This document shows, piece after piece, positions 16,012 through 22,135 of a stretch of 33,959 bases of DNA. The translations under genes and the position numbers were made by a program. Numbering within the stretch: position 1 is the stretch's first letter; every line of letters starts with the position of its first letter. Where the stretch lies: positions 1,381 through 35,339 of the forward strand of contig CADEED010000032.1 of the NCBI GenBank assembly GCA_902826225.1, read 5' to 3'. Origin of the DNA: an uncultured Pseudomonadota bacterium. GTDB lineage: Bacteria > Pseudomonadota > Gammaproteobacteria > Steroidobacterales > Steroidobacteraceae. Under the pieces are notes generated by a model that was not told the origin of the DNA, did no database searches, and worked only from the letters and a program-made list of their open reading frames with translations.

Positions 16012-16041
16012 GGCGCCGCGAGTCGAGAGACTCGCGGCGCC
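16012..16041 (+). terminator. Strong hairpin between fliC and flaG, possible partial terminator or mRNA 3' end
   Basis: GGCGCCGCGAGTC-GAGA-GACTCGCGGCGCC is a perfect 13-bp stem closed by a GNRA-type GAGA loop. No T run follows on the plus strand, so it is not a canonical intrinsic terminator. On the minus strand it is followed by CCCTTTT. A role in limiting read-through into flaG-fliD, or in protecting the fliC mRNA end, is inferred. Confidence 0.6.
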
Positions 16042-16086
16042 GCCCGCCGCTGCGGCAGGGCCTGATGACTTCGCAGAGGTACGGCC

Positions 16087-16440
16087 ATGAGAATCGGTGA
16101 CCCAGCAATCGAAGCTGACAGCCGGATTCAGCGCAAGGTTGAACCCGCACGCGTCGCAGTCGAGGCTGTCGAGGCAGTGCGGAGCGAGCCGGCATCCGTG
16201 CCGGCGCGTGCCGTGGAGATTCCGAAGATCGAATCGGTGACGCGGCAGATCGACACGTTCTTGCGCAGCACGAACCGATCGCTGCAGTTTCGCGTCGACG
16301 ACGCCACCGGCCGAACGGTCGTGAGCATCGTGGACACGGAGACCGGAGAGATGATTCGCCAAGTGCCCGGCGAAGAAGTGTTGCGCCTGGCGCAGCGCGT
16401 CGAAGACAGCGTCGGCGCCTTGCTCGACGAGCAGGTTTGA
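16087..16440 (+). CDS. flaG: FlaG family protein
   Basis: This small protein has 117 residues. Its second half carries the FlaG pattern: LQFRVDDATGRTVVSIVDTETGEMIRQVPGEEVLRLAQ, given in outline, where the conserved core is VDTETGEMIRQVP at about residues 82-95. The first 50 residues are charged and of low complexity. FlaG proteins affect filament length in several polar-flagellate bacteria, and their mechanism is not settled. It is located between flagellin and cap genes, as in Vibrio, Pseudomonas and Xanthomonas relatives. AGAGG upstream supports the start. No own promoter was seen, so expression may depend on read-through from fliC. Confidence 0.92.
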   Translation: MRIGDPAIEADSRIQRKVEPARVAVEAVEAVRSEPASVPARAVEIPKIESVTRQIDTFLRSTNRSLQFRVDDATGRTVVSIVDTETGEMIRQVPGEEVLRLAQRVEDSVGALLDEQV

Positions 16441-16456
16441 TGTTTCAGAGGACGAC

Positions 16457-17845
16457 ATGGCAGGACTGAGCTCACCCGGTTTGGGGTCGGGACTGGATAT
16501 CAACAGTCTCGTATCGCAGCTCGTGGCTGCCGAAAAAGCACCCGCGCAAGCGCAGATCACGCGCGCGCAGACCTCAACGGTCACGACGATTTCCGCGCTC
16601 GGCTCCCTCAAGGGCGCGCTCGGCGCATTCAATGCGGCATTGACGCCGCTCAAGACACTCGAAGCTTTCTCGGCGCGCTCGGCGACGGCTTCAAACGTCA
16701 ACATCTTCACCGCCTCGGCGTCCAATGCCGCATCACAGGGCAGCTACGACGTTCAAGTCGAGTCGCTCGCGTCGGCGCACCAGCTCACCTCCGACCCTTT
16801 CGCGGGCGGTGCAGGGCAGGTTGTCGGCACCGGCACGCTCACTATCGGTTCTGGCGACTCGACGTTCCAGGTGAGCATCGATTCGAGCCACAACACGCTC
16901 GCGCAGATCCGCGATGCGATCAACCAGGCGACGGGCAATGACGACCTCGTCCGCGCCACGACAGTGAACGCCGCGGATGGTGCGCACCTCGTCTTGTCCG
17001 CGGTCGCGACCGGCGCGGACGCCGCGATCACCGTCGCCCAGGCCGATGGCGACGGCGGGCTCGCGAGCCTCGAGTACAACCCGACGCTCACGACCAACTA
17101 CACGCAGCAGCGCGCCGCCGCCGATTCGGTAGTGTTCATTGCCGGCTTCGAGCATCGCGGGGCGACCAATACCATCGACGACGCGATCGAGGGTGTCAGC
17201 ATCACGCTGCTCGACGCCGAGCCGGGCGAGACGTTCACGCTGACGGTCGCGAACGACACCGACTCGACGACCTCGCGCATCGAGAATTTCGTCGATCAGT
17301 ACAACGCGCTGGCGAAGACCGTCGGATCGTTGCGCAGCTATGAGCCGGCGACGAAGAAGGCCGGCCCGCTGCTCGGCGATGCGATGCTGCGTGGCATCGA
17401 GACCGAGCTGCGCGTGAAGCTGACGGATACCGTCGGCGGCGCGACCGGTCCGTACCAGACTCTCGCCAGCATTGGCATCACCACCGAGAAGGACGGCACG
17501 CTCAAGCTGGACGGCGCCAAGCTGAACGCGGCGATGGCATCAAACTACGACGACGTTGCCGCGCTGTTCGGTTCGGCGACCGGTGTCGCCGCGCGCATGT
17601 CGGATGCGCTCACGCCGCGGCTGGCGAGCGATGCCGAGCTCGACGTGCGCACCAAGCGCCTCAACGCGAAAAGCGTGGCGTTGCAGAAGGATCAGGCCTC
17701 GCTGGAAGCGCGCATGCTCAAGGTGGAGTCCCGATACCGCGCGCAGTTCACCGCGCTCGACAGCCTGCTCTCGAAGCTGCAGAACACATCCGCGTTCCTC
17801 ACGCAGCAGCTCGATTCGATCTCGAAGATCTCGTCCAGCAAGTGA
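16457..17845 (+). CDS. fliD: FliD, filament cap protein
   Basis: At 462 residues it has the usual FliD size. The start MAGLSSPGLGSGLDINSLV and SQLVAAEKAPAQAQITRAQT mark the N-terminal D0/D1 coil. LDAEPGETFTLTVANDTDS, FVDQYNALAKTVGSL and TLASIGITTEKDGTLKLDGAKL mark the C-terminal FliD domain, with a final coiled coil of Lys/Asp/Leu. The protein caps the filament tip and promotes flagellin folding. AGAGGA is about 7 nt before the start. It lies 16 nt after flaG. Confidence 0.96.
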   Translation: MAGLSSPGLGSGLDINSLVSQLVAAEKAPAQAQITRAQTSTVTTISALGSLKGALGAFNAALTPLKTLEAFSARSATASNVNIFTASASNAASQGSYDVQVESLASAHQLTSDPFAGGAGQVVGTGTLTIGSGDSTFQVSIDSSHNTLAQIRDAINQATGNDDLVRATTVNAADGAHLVLSAVATGADAAITVAQADGDGGLASLEYNPTLTTNYTQQRAAADSVVFIAGFEHRGATNTIDDAIEGVSITLLDAEPGETFTLTVANDTDSTTSRIENFVDQYNALAKTVGSLRSYEPATKKAGPLLGDAMLRGIETELRVKLTDTVGGATGPYQTLASIGITTEKDGTLKLDGAKLNAAMASNYDDVAALFGSATGVAARMSDALTPRLASDAELDVRTKRLNAKSVALQKDQASLEARMLKVESRYRAQFTALDSLLSKLQNTSAFLTQQLDSISKISSSK

Positions 17846-17855
17846 GCTGAGCCGC

Positions 17856-17882
17856 TCAAGTCCGCCTGCGGCGGGCCGTTAA
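17856..17882 (+). promoter_or_regulatory. Candidate sigma-28 promoter of fliS
   Basis: TCAAGTCC (17856-17863), an 11-nt spacer and GCCGTTAA (17875-17882) match the sigma-28 consensus at 5/8 and 7/8. It lies wholly in the fliD-fliS gap, with GGAG at 17896-17899 following. The -35 resembles that of the flgK promoter (TCAAGTC). Confidence 0.72.
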
Positions 17883-17907
17883 TCTCCACAACACTGGAGC
17901 TATGACG

Positions 17908-18321
17908 ATGGCCTTCCCGCCAAACGCCGCAAAACTCGCCGCCTACCGCAGCACCTCGGTGCACGCCGGCGTCGATGCAGCCGACTCTCATCGCCTCATC
18001 GTCATGATGATGGATGGCGCGCTCGAGCGCATCGCGACGGCCCGCGGCCTCATGCAGCACGGTGGTGGTGCGGGGAAGGCCGAGCTCCTGCATCGCGCGG
18101 TGGCGATCGTCGATGAGCTGCGCAACAGTCTCAACTTCAAGGCCGGCGGCGAGCTTGCCGTCAACCTCGATTCCCTCTACGAATACATGTGCCAGAGGCT
18201 CATGCAGGCGAATGCGTCCAACAAGCCCGAGTGGCTGGACGAAGTCACCCGCCTGCTTGCGGAAGTACGTTCGGCGTGGCTCGCGTTGCCGCAGGCGCGG
18301 CCGCAGATGCAGCCGCGATGA
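17908..18321 (+). CDS. fliS: FliS, flagellin export chaperone
   Basis: The protein has 137 residues from ATG 17908. It is all-helical with the FliS pattern: LAAYRSTSVHAGVDAADSHRLIVMMMDGALERI in outline (the conserved HRLIVMMMDGAL is at about residues 29-40), NSLNFKAGGELAVNLDSLYEYM in outline, and a last helix LLAEVRSAWLAL. FliS binds the C-terminus of flagellin in the cytoplasm and prevents premature polymerisation. GGAG at 17896-17899 is 8 nt from ATG 17908 but only 2 nt from ATG 17902, so the downstream start is preferred (the protein differs by two residues). Confidence 0.94.
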   Translation: MAFPPNAAKLAAYRSTSVHAGVDAADSHRLIVMMMDGALERIATARGLMQHGGGAGKAELLHRAVAIVDELRNSLNFKAGGELAVNLDSLYEYMCQRLMQANASNKPEWLDEVTRLLAEVRSAWLALPQARPQMQPR

Positions 18322-18647
18322 GCGCGCCGGCGCCGAGTTCGAGCGCGCGACCGCCGCGGTTGCGGCTCGTGCGCAGTTCGCTGCGCCCGGTGGGTGGCGC
18401 GGATGCGGATGCCGAGTGGCGGCGCGTCGCCGCCGCGATCCTCGCGATCACGTGGGAAGTCTCCCGCCACATGCGCGAACTGCGCTTCGGGCGCGTGCAC
18501 GAAGGCCTCGACGAACGGCGCGAGATGCTCGGGCTCATGCGCGCGATGCCGCTCGACGCGAACGGCAGGGCTTGCCTGCGATCGCTCGAGGAAGCCGCGC
18601 TGGAGTCGGAACGCTGCATCGCCGCCATGACGGGCAAAAGCCGCTAG
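18318..18647 (+). CDS. fliT: FliT-like protein (probable flagellar chaperone)
   Basis: This small protein has 109 residues. After a Ser/Pro/Arg-rich start, residues from about 32 are helical (WRRVAAAILAITWEVSRHMRELRFGRVHEGLDERREML in outline, then SLEEAALESERCIAAMTG). No strong family signature is visible. The position directly after fliS, the 4-nt ATGA overlap, the size and the helical content match FliT, the FliD chaperone and FlhDC regulator of enteric bacteria. FliT homologues diverge strongly, so the name is a positional inference. Longer in-frame starts would overlap fliS in another frame. Confidence 0.6.
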   Translation: MSAPAPSSSARPPRLRLVRSSLRPVGGADADAEWRRVAAAILAITWEVSRHMRELRFGRVHEGLDERREMLGLMRAMPLDANGRACLRSLEEAALESERCIAAMTGKSR

Positions 18648-18659
18648 ACTTCCCGCCGC

Positions 18660-19226
18660 GTGTACGACGGCAAAGACACCATCGTGATATTCGACAAGCT
18701 GGCCTACGAAGACCTGCTGCCGGTGCGCTGGCGTCCGCTGGCGCAGCCGGTGGACGACGTGACCGCCGCGCACTTCGCGGATCGGAACCTGCGGGTGCTC
18801 CAGGCCTGCGATGCGCTCGAAGAACACGGGCAGCTCGACAAGGCCGACGATGAGTCCCCGCATTCGGCCGATCTGCGGCGGCTCGACTTCAAACTGAACC
18901 TGCTGCTGGACATCTGCGGGCAACTCATGGCCGCGAGCCAGCCCCGGCTGCATCCCACCACGATCCGACTGAATGCGATGGGTGCGATTTTCTCTTACGG
19001 CGAAAGCGTGCCCGAGGGATCTCACGGTGTCCTCGAAGTGATGCTGCGGAATGTCGTCGTACAGCCGCTCAATCTTCCGGCCCTGGCGGTCGCGGGCGCT
19101 CCGGCGGGACAGGTGCGCGTGAGTTTCTCCGCCCTCGGCGATGTCGTCGCGGATCACATCGAGAAGCTCGTGTTTCGCCGCCACCGGCGCAAGATTGCCG
19201 GCGCACGTGGTACTCGTCGCGCGTGA
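18660..19226 (+). CDS. PilZ-fold protein with a degenerate cyclic di-GMP motif
   Basis: The protein has 188 residues from GTG 18660; GTG 18684 (MIFDKLAYEDLLPVRW) is an alternative start. DKLAYEDLLPVRWRPL is followed by a long helical region (about residues 35-95) and a C-terminal beta domain with LHPTTIRLNAMGAIFSYGE and VRVSFSALGDVVADHIEKLVFRRHR in outline. The second element resembles the PilZ DxSxxG strand but reads LNAMG, and no RxxxR motif precedes it. This resembles the helical, non-canonical PilZ proteins found in xanthomonad flagellar clusters (XC6012 type), which do not bind cyclic di-GMP in the usual way. It probably acts in flagellar regulation or assembly, by position. It lies 12 nt after the FliT-like gene. 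Confidence 0.75.
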   Translation: MYDGKDTIVIFDKLAYEDLLPVRWRPLAQPVDDVTAAHFADRNLRVLQACDALEEHGQLDKADDESPHSADLRRLDFKLNLLLDICGQLMAASQPRLHPTTIRLNAMGAIFSYGESVPEGSHGVLEVMLRNVVVQPLNLPALAVAGAPAGQVRVSFSALGDVVADHIEKLVFRRHRRKIAGARGTRRA

Positions 19227-19232
19227 GAAGTT

Positions 19233-19255
19233 CACGCGGCATTTTCCGCCGCGTG
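19233..19255 (+). terminator. Hairpin after the PilZ gene, possible weak terminator
   Basis: CACGCGGC-ATTTTCC-GCCGCGTG is a perfect 8-bp stem starting 7 nt after the stop codon. It lacks a proper T run (TTCAGTCGTT follows), so termination efficiency is uncertain. Confidence 0.5.
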
Positions 19256-19371
19256 TTCAGTCGTTATCACTAAGGGAATCCCCCGAACTCGCGCGGTCAT
19301 CGGCATTCCCTCGAAGGTTGTTAGTTCGTTTATCGCATGCGTCTGCAAAGATGCACTGCGCGTCACGTTTT

Positions 19372-19392
19372 TTCGCGCGTCATTGGCGCGAA
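19372..19392. promoter_or_regulatory. Inverted repeat upstream of the fleQ-like gene
   Basis: TTCGCGC-GTCATTG-GCGCGAA is a perfect 7-bp inverted repeat ending 30 nt before the GTG start and 19 nt before AAGGAG. It may be an operator or leader hairpin of the master regulator gene. No confident promoter was identified in 19227-19421. Confidence 0.4.
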
Positions 19393-19421
19393 GATACTCG
19401 CGAGAGTTGTAAGGAGTTGCC

Positions 19422-20594
19422 GTGCAGACGATCGAATGCATCAGTGCGCAGAGCGAAGGAGTGGCGCGCCGTGCAGAGATGAATCTGGCCACGAGTTCCA
19501 GGGTTGACGGAGTTCAGTTGCCGACGGGTGTCTCGCCCGCGATCACCGCCGTGAACCGGCTGATCGAACAGGTGGCGCCCTACGATTCCACGGTTCTCAT
19601 ACTAGGGGAATCCGGTACGGGCAAGGAGATCGCGGCGCGTGCGATTCACGCAGCCAGCGCGCGCCGCCAGCGTCCCTTCGTCGCCGTCAACTGCGGCGCC
19701 ATTCCCGCCGAGCTGCTCGAGAGCGAACTCTTCGGGCACGAGAAGGGCGCCTTTACCGGTGCCATCACCACTCGCAAGGGGCGGTTCGAGATCGCCGAGG
19801 GTGGAACCCTTTTCCTCGACGAGATCGGCGACATGAGTCTGCCGATGCAGGTGAAACTGCTGCGCGTTCTGCAGGAGCGCGTCTTTGAGCGCGTCGGCAG
19901 CAATGTCTCGAGCGAGTGCGACGTCCGCATCATCGCCGCGACCCATCGCAACCTCGAGGAGTCGATCATCCGCGGAACCTTCCGCGGCGACCTGTTCTAT
20001 CGCCTCAACGTTTTTCCCATCGAGATGCCCACGCTGAGCGAACGCATCGCGGACCTGCCGGTGTTGATCGAGGATTTCGTCGGGCTCGCGGTGTCCCGCG
20101 GCCGGCCGCGCCTGCAATTGAAGGATGAAACTCTCGATGCACTGGCCGGCTACTCGTGGCCGGGCAACATCCGCGAGCTGTCGAATCTCATCGAACGCCT
20201 GGCGATTCTCTGTCCCGAACGTCCCGTGGGCGTCGACGACCTGCCGGCGCGTTACCGTCCGGTGGACTGGACTGCGCCCCGGGCCGCGTTGACGACCACA
20301 TTGGAAATCCCGCAGTTGCTGGCGTCGATGTCGGCCGAGCACGCTATCGAAAGCGAGGAAGTCCTGCCGCCGTCCATGTGGATGGGTGAGCAGGATGCGA
20401 TCACGCGTCTGCCGGAACATGGAGTGGATCTTCGAGCTCATCTCATGGTCATCGAACGCAGCCTCATCAGCCAGGCGTTGCAGCGCTCGGGCGGCACGGT
20501 GGCGCACGCGGCGCGCCTGCTGTCGCTGCGCCGGACGACGCTGGTGGAAAAGTTGCGCAAGCTCGGCATGGCACAGGCCCACGAACCCGCCTGA
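19422..20594 (+). CDS. fleQ: FleQ-like sigma-54 activator without receiver domain
   Basis: The protein has 390 residues from GTG 19422, a start set by AAGGAG at 19411-19416. The AAA+ domain fills residues 35-275: Walker A GESGTGKE (62-69), the sigma-54 contact loop GAFTGA (109-114) and Walker [11 protein letters not shown] (128-137). A C-terminal Fis-type helix-turn-helix ends in [20 protein letters not shown]. Sequence through [23 protein letters not shown] and [14 protein letters not shown] is close to Pseudomonas FleQ, the polar flagellar master activator. However, the approximately 135-residue N-terminal FleQ domain is absent. The FleQ LFRS motif is replaced by VQLP, and Arg-Asn after Walker A reads Arg-Ala. 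It probably activates the four sigma-54 promoters here. Confidence 0.88.
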   Translation: MQTIECISAQSEGVARRAEMNLATSSRVDGVQLPTGVSPAITAVNRLIEQVAPYDSTVLILGESGTGKEIAARAIHAASARRQRPFVAVNCGAIPAELLESELFGHEKGAFTGAITTRKGRFEIAEGGTLFLDEIGDMSLPMQVKLLRVLQERVFERVGSNVSSECDVRIIAATHRNLEESIIRGTFRGDLFYRLNVFPIEMPTLSERIADLPVLIEDFVGLAVSRGRPRLQLKDETLDALAGYSWPGNIRELSNLIERLAILCPERPVGVDDLPARYRPVDWTAPRAALTTTLEIPQLLASMSAEHAIESEEVLPPSMWMGEQDAITRLPEHGVDLRAHLMVIERSLISQALQRSGGTVAHAARLLSLRRTTLVEKLRKLGMAQAHEPA

Positions 20595-20652
20595 GATTTG
20601 TCGGTGCCGGCCACGCCCGAGCCGATCCCCGCTCCAGAAGACGACAGATTGC

Positions 20653-20675
20653 TGACACTCGTGTGAACGGTGTCA
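20653..20675. promoter_or_regulatory. Inverted repeat upstream of the fleR-like promoter, candidate activator site
   Basis: TGACAC (20653-20658) and GTGTCA (20670-20675) form a 6-bp inverted repeat with 11 nt between, centred about 35 bp upstream of the -24 element. This spacing suits a proximal FleQ-type site. The repeat is short and may be chance. Confidence 0.3.
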
Positions 20676-20697
20676 CGCTGCCTCGGCGGACTTTGCC

Positions 20698-20714
20698 AGG
20701 CACAGCTCTTGCAA
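20698..20714 (+). promoter_or_regulatory. Sigma-54 promoter of the fleR-like/fliE operon
   Basis: AGGCACAGCTCTTGCAA holds GG (20699-20700) and GC (20711-20712) exactly 10 nt apart, with the flanking GGCAC and TTGC matching consensus. The predicted start is near 20724, and the gene start 20774 is about 50 nt downstream. No other promoter was seen before fliE. Confidence 0.88.
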
Positions 20715-20773
20715 CTGCAATCGTTGGCCGCACTCGGCCAATCGAATCTGGGCCAAATGAAACTGAGGTTCTG

Positions 20774-21754
20774 ATGAGCACTGCACTCAATTTGAGCGAC
20801 GCGCTGGAACCCGTCGCAGTCGATGCCGCCTCGCAGCTGACGGTCGCGCTCGCGCGCCGGGTCGCCGCCACCGACTGCACGGTCCTCATCGTGGGAGAGT
20901 CCGGCACCGGAAAGGAAGTCCTCGCGCGCCTGATCCACCGCGCGAGCCCGCGCGCGGCGAACAATTTCGTCGCGGTCAACTGCGCGGCCATTCCCGAGAA
21001 CATGCTCGAAGCGATGCTGTTCGGCTACGAACGCGGGTCATTCACCGGTGCCACGGCTGCGCATGCCGGCAAGTTCGAGCAGGCCAACGAGGGAACACTG
21101 CTGCTCGACGAAATCACGGAGATGCCGCTCGCGCTTCAGGCCAAACTATTGCGCGTCTTGCAGGAACGCGAGGTCGAGCGCCTCGGCGGAACCGAGCCGC
21201 TGCCACTCGACGTGCGGGTCATCGCGACGACCAACCGGCTGCTGCGCTCAGAAGTGTCCGCGGGCCGCTTCCGTGAAGATCTCTACTACCGTCTCAACGT
21301 GTTTCCGCTGGCGCTGCCCCCGCTGCGCGAGCGCCGCGACGACATTCTGCCGCTCGCCGCGCATCTACTACAGCAGCGTGGCCGCCCGGGCCAGCGGATT
21401 CCGGCCCTGTCGGCCGACGTCGCGCATCTGCTGCTCACCTATGGCTGGCCCGGCAACGTGCGGGAGCTGGACAACCTGCTGCAGCGTGCGGTGGTGCTGA
21501 CCGAAGGCACGGTCATCGAACCCGAGCACATCCTTTTCGAGAATCCGCCGGCGCGTGCCGGCGGCGGCGAGAGCGCATCGCCCGTTCTGCACCAGACCAT
21601 GGAGCGGGCGGAGCGCGATGTGATTCTCGAGGCCCTGCGCGCCGCGCACGGCAGCCGGCGCGAGGTCGCGGAGAAGCTCGGCATCAGTCCGCGCACGCTC
21701 CGCTACAAGCTCGCCCGCATCCGCAACGCGGGAATCGATGTGCCAGCGGCCTGA
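20774..21754 (+). CDS. FleR/FlrC-like sigma-54 activator without receiver domain
   Basis: The protein has 326 residues from ATG 20774, with GAGG 5 nt upstream. An upstream in-frame ATG at 20663 lies before the promoter start and is excluded. The AAA+ domain has Walker A GESGTGKE (41-48), the sigma-54 loop as GSFTGA (88-93) and Walker [12 protein letters not shown]. The C-terminal Fis-type helix-turn-helix is [20 protein letters not shown]. It resembles FleR of Pseudomonas and FlrC of Vibrio in the core ([35 protein letters not shown]), but the response-regulator receiver domain is missing and no FleS/FlrB kinase gene is adjacent. It presumably activates mid-tier flagellar promoters without phosphorylation. 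It is followed after 13 nt by fliE in the same transcript. Confidence 0.88.
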   Translation: MSTALNLSDALEPVAVDAASQLTVALARRVAATDCTVLIVGESGTGKEVLARLIHRASPRAANNFVAVNCAAIPENMLEAMLFGYERGSFTGATAAHAGKFEQANEGTLLLDEITEMPLALQAKLLRVLQEREVERLGGTEPLPLDVRVIATTNRLLRSEVSAGRFREDLYYRLNVFPLALPPLRERRDDILPLAAHLLQQRGRPGQRIPALSADVAHLLLTYGWPGNVRELDNLLQRAVVLTEGTVIEPEHILFENPPARAGGGESASPVLHQTMERAERDVILEALRAAHGSRREVAEKLGISPRTLRYKLARIRNAGIDVPAA

Positions 21755-21767
21755 TTGAGATCGACCT

Positions 21768-22115
21768 ATGAGCAACATGGAAATCGATCGCGTCCTCGCG
21801 CAGATCCGCAGCATTTCGCAGTCCGCCGGTACGGGCGGCGTGGGCGGTGCGCGCGGCGTGGCGGGTGCGCCGGGAGCTCCCGGCTCCGTCGACAACGGAT
21901 TCGCGAAGCTCTTGAAGCAGGGGCTCGACTCGGTCAACCAGCTGCAGGAGAAGTCGAGCACGCTCGCGACGCAATTCGAACGCGGCGTTCCGGGTGTCGA
22001 ACTGCCGCAGGTCATGCTGGAAATGCAGAAGGCGAGCGTTTCGTTTCGCGCGCTCACGGAGGTCCGCAACAAGTTCGTCGAGGCCTACCGCGAGATCATG
22101 AACATGCCGCTGTGA
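21768..22115 (+). CDS. fliE: FliE, MS-ring to rod junction protein
   Basis: This 115-residue protein has a Gly/Ala-rich, probably flexible N-terminal part (GTGGVGGARGVAGAPG), which is slightly longer than in enterics. The conserved C-terminal half follows: FAKLLKQGLDSVNQLQ, GVELPQVMLEMQKASVSFRALTEVRNKFVEAYREIMNMPL (in outline). FliE is secreted and links the MS ring (FliF) to the proximal rod. Ribosome site is weak (GAGAT), consistent with coupling to the regulator gene upstream. It begins the fliE-K basal-body and export cluster. Confidence 0.95.
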   Translation: MSNMEIDRVLAQIRSISQSAGTGGVGGARGVAGAPGAPGSVDNGFAKLLKQGLDSVNQLQEKSSTLATQFERGVPGVELPQVMLEMQKASVSFRALTEVRNKFVEAYREIMNMPL

Positions 22116-22135
22116 GCGGCTAGAGGGCGAAGTCG

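Noticed and set aside
17864-17877. CCGCC/GGCGG hairpin between fliD and fliS as a terminator
   Set aside because: Short stem without T run, and it coincides with the spacer and -10 of the proposed sigma-28 promoter.
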